Below the pieces are notes generated by a model, which saw nothing but the letters and a program-made list of their open reading frames with translations, did not search any database and had not been told where the DNA came from. Both the position numbers and the translations under genes were made by a program. Positions 40,847-46,353 of a stretch of 46,353 nt of DNA are shown one piece after another. The stretch's first letter is position 1; each line of letters starts with the position of its first letter. The DNA comes from Dehalococcoidales bacterium (GTDB lineage: Bacteria; Chloroflexota; Dehalococcoidia; Dehalococcoidales; RBG-16-60-22), in contig JAFGHK010000019.1 in the NCBI GenBank assembly GCA_016930185.1, forward strand, positions 1 to 46,353, written 5' to 3'.

Positions 40847-42085
40847 CTACTTGATTACCTTCGCCCCGACGTACTTCTGCAGCACCTCCGGCACGGCAAT
40901 CGAGCCGTCCGCCTGCTGGTAGTTCTCCATGATGGCAATCATTATCCGCGGCAACGCCAGCCCGGAGCCGTTGAGCGTATGGACGAACTGGGGCTTGGCT
41001 TCCGGTTCCGGACGGTACCTTACGTTGGTCCTCCGCGCCTGGAAGTCCCCGCAGCTGGAGCAGGAGCTCACCTCGAGCCATTCGCCGCAGCCGGGCGACC
41101 ATACGTCGATGTCGTAAGACTTGTTTGCTGCGAAGCTTACTTCGCCGATGCAGAGCAGCCGCACGCGGTAGGCCAGTCCCAGCTTTTGACAGACATCCTC
41201 GGCGTCGTGCAGCAGCTTCTCCAGCTCGTCGTTTGATGTATCAGGTGTCACGAACTTGTAAAGCTCCACCTTATCGAACTGGTGGCCTCTCTTGATGCCT
41301 CGTGTGTCCTTGCCGGCCGACATCTTCTCGCGGCGGAAACAGGCAGTGTAAGCGCAGTAGTAAAGGGGAAGTTCTTCGGCGGGTAGGATTTCATCGCGGT
41401 GGAGGTTAGTCAGGGGTATCTCCGCCGTGCCGACGAACCAGTAGTCCTCCTCGGCGTCGTGATAGATATTATCGGCGAGCTTGGGTAGCTGCCCCGCCCC
41501 CACCATGCACTCTCTTTTCACCATGTAGGGCGGGTATATTTCCTGATAGCCGTGCTTTTGAGTGTGCAGGTCGAGGAAAAAGGTAATTAAGGCACGCTGC
41601 AGTCGTGCACCCATGCCCTTGAGCACGTAAAATCGTGAGCCGGAAAGCTTAACTCCCCTCTCGAAGTCTATAATATTCAGTTTCTCCCCCAGCGTCCAGT
41701 GCGGCTTTGCCTCGAAGCTTAATTGCCTGGGCTCGCCCCAGGTACTCACGGTGACGTTATCGCAGTCGTCCTTACCGGTAGGCACGTCGGGCTGGGGAAT
41801 ATTGGGGATCTGTAATAAAAGTTCCTGGAGTTGGCCGTCGATTTTCTTGACTTCTTCCTCTAGTTCCTGTATCTCGGCGCGCAGGGCGCGGCCCCTTTCC
41901 TGGGCTTTTTCTCTTTCCTTGGAGACGGCTTTTCTTTCCTGCCGCAGTGCGTCCAGCTTGCCGATGTTCCGGCGGCGCTCGGTATCCAGGCGCAGGACTT
42001 CATCAACCGGGGCGCTGTCATTTCGGTCTTTAACGGCTTTTTTCACCAGGTCGGGATTTTCTCTTATTATTTTTATATCGAGCAT
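40847..42085 (-). CDS. serS: Serine--tRNA ligase
   Basis: MLDIKIIRENPDLVKKAVKDRN..., class II motifs, EVSSCSSCGDFQARRTNVRYR, THTLNGSGLALPR-like C-terminus. Confidence 0.98.
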   Translation of the reverse strand: MLDIKIIRENPDLVKKAVKDRNDSAPVDEVLRLDTERRRNIGKLDALRQERKAVSKEREKAQERGRALRAEIQELEEEVKKIDGQLQELLLQIPNIPQPDVPTGKDDCDNVTVSTWGEPRQLSFEAKPHWTLGEKLNIIDFERGVKLSGSRFYVLKGMGARLQRALITFFLDLHTQKHGYQEIYPPYMVKRECMVGAGQLPKLADNIYHDAEEDYWFVGTAEIPLTNLHRDEILPAEELPLYYCAYTACFRREKMSAGKDTRGIKRGHQFDKVELYKFVTPDTSNDELEKLLHDAEDVCQKLGLAYRVRLLCIGEVSFAANKSYDIDVWSPGCGEWLEVSSCSSCGDFQARRTNVRYRPEPEAKPQFVHTLNGSGLALPRIMIAIMENYQQADGSIAVPEVLQKYVGAKVIK

Positions 42086-42089
42086 TGGC

Positions 42090-43568
42090 TTATTCCTCTT
42101 TCTCCCTCAACTGGGGGAAGAGTATGACCTCCCTGATGGACGCCTGGTTGGTCAGCAGCATTACCAGCCTGTCGATTCCGATGCCCAGTCCGCCGGTGGG
42201 AGGCAGGCCGTATTCCAGCGCCGTCAAAAAGTCCTCGTCGATGGTCCATTTTTCTTCGTCATGGCCGTGGCGTTCCTGCATCTGCTCGACAAATCTCTCC
42301 CGCTGCAGGATGGGGTCGTTAAGCTCGGAATAGGCGTTGCCCAGTTCCATCCCGCCGGCGTAGGGCTGAAAACGCTCGACCACCCGCTCCTCGCCGGGCC
42401 TGTTTTTCGCCAGAGGCGACATGGAGACCGGGTAATCGTAAACGAAGGTCGGCTGGATAAGCCTGGGGCGCACGAATGTCTTGAGCAGCTCATCTACCAG
42501 CTTGGCCCAGTTTTTCTGGGGGTCCACTTCCTTCATCACGGAGCGCATTTTCTCACGCAGTCCGTCCGCGGTGGGGTACTTCACGTAGTCGATGCCGCTG
42601 TATTCCTTAACGGCGTCGCGTAGTGTGATACGCCGCCACGGCGGCGAAATCTTGACGGTATCTTTACCGTACTTGACTTCCTTCTTGCCGAGCACCTGCT
42701 GCGCCACGTAGGCTACCATTTGCTCCACCATCGTCATCACATCCGTATAGTCGGCGTAAGCCTCGTAGCTTTCCAACATGGTGAACTCCGGGTGGTGCTC
42801 GGAGTCGATGCCCTCGTTGCGGAAGTCGCTCCCTATCTCATATACCTTGTCGAACCCGCCCACGATAAGCCTCTTCAGATGTAATTCCTTGGCGATGCGC
42901 AGGTACAGGTCGCGGTCGAAGACATTATGGTGGGTGATAAAGGGGGCGGCTAAAGCTCCGCCCGCCGCTGACTGCAATATCGGCGTTTCCACCTCGATAA
43001 AGCCTCGCTTGTCGAGGAACTGGCGTATCGCGGCGATAATCCGACTGCGCGTTTTGAAAATGTCCTTGACTCCCGTGTTGGCGATGAGGTCGATATAACG
43101 TTGTCTATAGCGAATCTCGGTATCGCTCAAGCCGTGCCATTTTTCCGGCAGCGGCCGCAACGACTTCGCCAGCAGGGTAAACCCGGCGACGGATATCGTG
43201 GGTTCGCCGGTGCGGGTACGCAACAGCTTGCCCTCCACCCCGATAATATCCCCGATATCCAGGTCTTTGAACAATTCCATTTCCGCTTCTTTATAATTGA
43301 CAGTCTGGAACAACAACTGTATCTTGCCGGAGATGTCGCGGATATCCATGAAAGATGCCTTGCCCATTTTCCTTATGGCGGTAATCCGCCCGGCCACACT
43401 CACCTTTTTGCCTTCCCCACCCCCCTTTTGCTTGTCCAGCAGTTCGATAGCTTCACCCGTCGTATGGGTCTGGGTAAAGCGGTGGGGGTAAGGATTTACG
43501 CCGCGCCCGCGCAGACGCTCCAGTTTCTGCTTTCTCTGCTTAAAAATATTATCTAACTTCGATGCCAT
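42090..43568 (-). CDS. lysS: Lysine--tRNA ligase, class II
   Basis: VAGRITAIRKMGKASFMDIRD, RSRIIAAIRQFLDKRGFIEVETPILQ, GIGIDRLVMLLTNQASIREVILFPQLR. Confidence 0.98.
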   Translation of the reverse strand: MASKLDNIFKQRKQKLERLRGRGVNPYPHRFTQTHTTGEAIELLDKQKGGGEGKKVSVAGRITAIRKMGKASFMDIRDISGKIQLLFQTVNYKEAEMELFKDLDIGDIIGVEGKLLRTRTGEPTISVAGFTLLAKSLRPLPEKWHGLSDTEIRYRQRYIDLIANTGVKDIFKTRSRIIAAIRQFLDKRGFIEVETPILQSAAGGALAAPFITHHNVFDRDLYLRIAKELHLKRLIVGGFDKVYEIGSDFRNEGIDSEHHPEFTMLESYEAYADYTDVMTMVEQMVAYVAQQVLGKKEVKYGKDTVKISPPWRRITLRDAVKEYSGIDYVKYPTADGLREKMRSVMKEVDPQKNWAKLVDELLKTFVRPRLIQPTFVYDYPVSMSPLAKNRPGEERVVERFQPYAGGMELGNAYSELNDPILQRERFVEQMQERHGHDEEKWTIDEDFLTALEYGLPPTGGLGIGIDRLVMLLTNQASIREVILFPQLREKEE

Positions 43569-43734
43569 ATTTTCCCTTGCCTGTATAAAATTTAAGTCCC
43601 CCCTGTTTTTCCGGGGCTGGTTACGACTAATTATAAGTTATCCGCGCATTATGGTAAAGGGCAAGATGTCATTATTAAATATTACGGGTGGAAATCATCA
43701 AAAAATGGTGCAGCAATCTTTTCAATATTTCCGC

Positions 43735-43763
43735 TTGACACAATTGATGTTTTCCTATATTAT
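43735..43763 (+). promoter_or_regulatory. Promoter candidate
   Basis: TTGACA-N17-TATTAT upstream of 43806. Confidence 0.6.
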
Positions 43764-43805
43764 ACCTAGTAATTCTATGTATTTCGATAAGGGAGGTATC
43801 ATTTA

Positions 43806-44189
43806 ATGCGTGTACTTGGAGCAATCGTCATCATTCTTGGCCTGGCAACTCTTGTCTTCGGAATTATCTTTATCCCCCAGGCAAATGCAGGCGAACAGGA
43901 AATCGCCGACACTGTCGCACCCCTGACTCTTGATGAAGTAAGCGAAAAATATGACGCGGTAGTCGTTAAATATGACCAGATAAAAATGGCGGAAGAACCT
44001 GCAATACAGGCGGGGACAGCCGGCCCCAGTTCCATGTATAACTACCTTGGCCAGCAGAGGGCCTTACTCGGCCTGGCTAAAGCCAGCATGGGCACCACCG
44101 CCTTCATCCGCATGATGGGTATTGTAAGTATCTTTATCGGCGCAGGCCTGATCATGACTGGTGTGGTACTGGTCCGGAAAACCTCGTAA
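43806..44189 (+). CDS. Small membrane protein with two TM helices
   Basis: 127 aa; N- and C-terminal hydrophobic helices; SD gggagg. Confidence 0.7.
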   Translation: MRVLGAIVIILGLATLVFGIIFIPQANAGEQEIADTVAPLTLDEVSEKYDAVVVKYDQIKMAEEPAIQAGTAGPSSMYNYLGQQRALLGLAKASMGTTAFIRMMGIVSIFIGAGLIMTGVVLVRKTS

Positions 44190-44230
44190 AAATATTAAAT
44201 AATAAGTAATATTTAATAACGAGAATTATG

Positions 44231-44284
44231 CCCCATCGACGGAAAAAGGTTAAATACAGCCGTTCCGCCGATGGGGTGTTTTTT
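44231..44284 (+). terminator. Rho-independent terminator
   Basis: ccccatcgacgg...ccgccgatgggg stem followed by tgtttttt. Confidence 0.75.
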
Positions 44285-44351
44285 GCTATATGGCAATATT
44301 TCTCTAAACCCCTGTATATTACCACTTGATAGTTAATACAGGAGTACATTC

Positions 44352-44630
44352 ATGGAAACAAAGCAGTATGAAGTAGTCATCAAGCTGATAGCCAACGACC
44401 AGCCCTGCCATTGCGGCCATAAAATCGGCGACGAATGGGTCTTCCGCTACTTCACGCCGCCCGATATGTGCAGCCTGGCCTATAACGCCCTTTATCCCGC
44501 CGCCCTGGCGTTAAGCGTTGGTGGGACTTTTCCCTGGCAGGAAGACCCGGATGTGCTGATTCTTTCCTGCCCGGATGCCGAGGTGAAGAATGTTTTTGAG
44601 CTCCGCCGCCGACCCATCAATGTGAAATAG
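44352..44630 (+). CDS. TIGR04076-like small protein (copy 2)
   Basis: 92 aa; CHCGHKIGDEWVFRYFTPPDMCSLAYNALYPAALALSVGGTFPWQEDP...CPD. Confidence 0.75.
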   Translation: METKQYEVVIKLIANDQPCHCGHKIGDEWVFRYFTPPDMCSLAYNALYPAALALSVGGTFPWQEDPDVLILSCPDAEVKNVFELRRRPINVK

Positions 44631-44676
44631 ATATCATTCAGCCGTAAATAATTAACCGGGAGATACAATCGACTTA

Positions 44677-46002
44677 CTAGTAAACCGGTTCCTTTTCTCC
44701 CGGCATCAGGATACTATCGAGCTCGTCCTGGAAGAAGAACTTCTCTTCCCCGAAGGCCGGCTTCAAATCGTCGAACCAGGCTGCGTTCTCGTCATAAGCC
44801 GCGAAGAAAGGCCGGTGTACCCAGTCAGAGTTCCTCCCCTGTATCATACGGAGAACGAACACTTTTTCTCCCCGCACCTCTGCCACGCCCAGCACCTGCA
44901 CTTTCCCCGGCAGGCAGGACATTACCGGACCTCTTACTGTCCGGCATAGGCCGCTGACAGAATTGTAGGCTTTCCTGAATATTTGCCAGATTTCGGCCAG
45001 GGGTATATGGAAATATTCCTGCGGCCCGGTGTCCCTGGCAACGAACATATAGTAGGGGATGCAGTTAAGCGCGACCTGCCTACGCCAGAGTTCCGCCCAG
45101 CTTTCGGATGAATCGTTGATGTGCCGCAGGATGGGCGACTGTGTTCTTATCATCGCACCCGTTTCAAGTATTTTACCGATTGCTTCCTTAACGACATCTG
45201 TTTCCAACTCAACCGGGTGATTGAAGTGCGCCATAAATGCCAGGTGCTTGCCGGACTTCCTTACCTTTTTAAACAGGTTTAACAGGATATCGGCGTCATT
45301 ATCGGTTACGAACTTGTAAGGCCAGTAGGTTAAAGCCCTGGTGCCGATGCGTATCGTGCGAAGGTGGGGAATGTCCTTGGAGAGCAGGGGCTCGATATAT
45401 CCCGCCAGCAGCTCCGCCTTCATAATCAGCGGGTCGCCCCCGGTGAATAGCACGTCGGTTATTTCGGGATGGGCCTTAACGTAGTGCGCCAGCAATTCTA
45501 TCTCCCGTGTCGATATCTTCAGCTCTTCCATACCGGCGAACTGCGGCCAGCGGAAACAAAAGGTGCAAATCGCGTGGCATATCTGTGCTTGTGCGGCAAA
45601 AAACAGTACCGTTTCCGAGTACTTGTGCTGTATGCCGAAAAGCTTCTCCCCCTCAAAAATGGGCATATTGTATTGAAGTTGCCCGGCGGGGTGCGGGTTC
45701 AGCCGCAGCCTTATCTCGTTCGCCGCTTCCTTAATCGCCTGGCTGTCCGCCCCGGAATCGTATAAAGCTTCTATCTTTTTATAGTCCTCCGGTTTCAGCA
45801 TCTCTTTCTGCGGAAAAGTCGTAATGAATAACGGGTCGTTGGGAATATTCGACCAGTCGATTAGCTGCTCGACCACGTAATTATTCGTTTTGAAAGGCAG
45901 CACCGAGCCGACAACCTCAATGCTCTTTTGCTGTTCTTTAGAGAGCTTGGCAATCTGCGGTAGGTTCCTGAAATTATGCAGTGTATAAGCCTTGTATTGC
46001 AT
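44677..46002 (-). CDS. KamA/lysine 2,3-aminomutase family radical SAM protein (copy 2)
   Basis: 441 aa; CHAICTFCFRWPQF (CxxxCxxC), DVLFTGGDPLIMKAELLAGYI. Confidence 0.88.
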   Translation of the reverse strand: MQYKAYTLHNFRNLPQIAKLSKEQQKSIEVVGSVLPFKTNNYVVEQLIDWSNIPNDPLFITTFPQKEMLKPEDYKKIEALYDSGADSQAIKEAANEIRLRLNPHPAGQLQYNMPIFEGEKLFGIQHKYSETVLFFAAQAQICHAICTFCFRWPQFAGMEELKISTREIELLAHYVKAHPEITDVLFTGGDPLIMKAELLAGYIEPLLSKDIPHLRTIRIGTRALTYWPYKFVTDNDADILLNLFKKVRKSGKHLAFMAHFNHPVELETDVVKEAIGKILETGAMIRTQSPILRHINDSSESWAELWRRQVALNCIPYYMFVARDTGPQEYFHIPLAEIWQIFRKAYNSVSGLCRTVRGPVMSCLPGKVQVLGVAEVRGEKVFVLRMIQGRNSDWVHRPFFAAYDENAAWFDDLKPAFGEEKFFFQDELDSILMPGEKEPVY

Positions 46003-46225
46003 ACCGCTACCTCCTTTTCAGTCAACTGAACAGACGGCATACGTATTCAGTTAAGTCTTTGCGTTGATTGGTATAGTATGAAGAATCGGGGATATTTGAA
46101 CGACTGCGTATTAACGGCAGTCCATTGGATACCTTATTATGTTTTTAGCGATTTGTCAATATTTAAAGTAGCATTTTCCCTGCCGAATACTCTTTATGTC
46201 AAGCGGTCGTGCGGTAACTCGCCCT

Positions 46226-46254
46226 TTGACGTGATATCCCCCACCAAGTATAAT
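46226..46254 (+). promoter_or_regulatory. Promoter of tRNA-Ser
   Basis: TTGACG-N17-TATAAT. Confidence 0.65.
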
Positions 46255-46266
46255 TAACCAGTTGAC

Positions 46267-46353
46267 GGAGGGGTGTCCGAGTGGCCTATGGTGACGGTCT
46301 TGAAAACCGTTGTCGGTGCAAGCCGACCGTGGGTTCGAATCCCACCCCCTCCG
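46267..46353 (+). tRNA. tRNA-Ser (anticodon TGA), runs to the window end
   Basis: Acceptor ggagggg/cccctcc, anticodon arm acggt-cttgaaa-accgt, long variable arm, T-arm ttcgaat. Confidence 0.95.

Overview
The window looks like a bacterial chromosome segment with mostly housekeeping content and no recognisable mobile element or CRISPR array. The gene content and style suggest a Chloroflexota/Dehalococcoidia-like genome; this is inference only. Housekeeping genes include uvrA (partial), rpe, ligA, pth, eno, gapdh, dnaX-ybaB-recR, recO, serS and lysS. There are four tRNAs: Leu-CAA, Gln-TTG, Glu-CTC and Ser-TGA. Three accessory regions stand out. (1) About 31.1-36.7 kb holds two FtsZ/tubulin-like GTPase paralogs with intact GGTGSG motifs, both ending in the FtsZ-tail-like peptide DIPSLL. 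Between them, on the opposite strand, are two unusual repeat-built helical proteins: a 717-aa protein with 14 consecutive 25-residue repeats and a 160-aa protein with 10 consecutive 11-residue repeats. The promoters of these genes share an ATTGCG-type motif. This is the best candidate for an undescribed cytoskeletal or membrane-remodelling system. (2) About 14.8-15.1 kb holds a free-standing RNA gene with a consensus promoter, a well-placed ribosome-binding site with a 19-codon ORF, extensive predicted helices and a strong intrinsic terminator. (3) About 3.5-10.6 kb holds a minus-strand cluster of five secreted or surface proteins, including tandem paralogs. All calls come from reading the sequence; no database searches were run.
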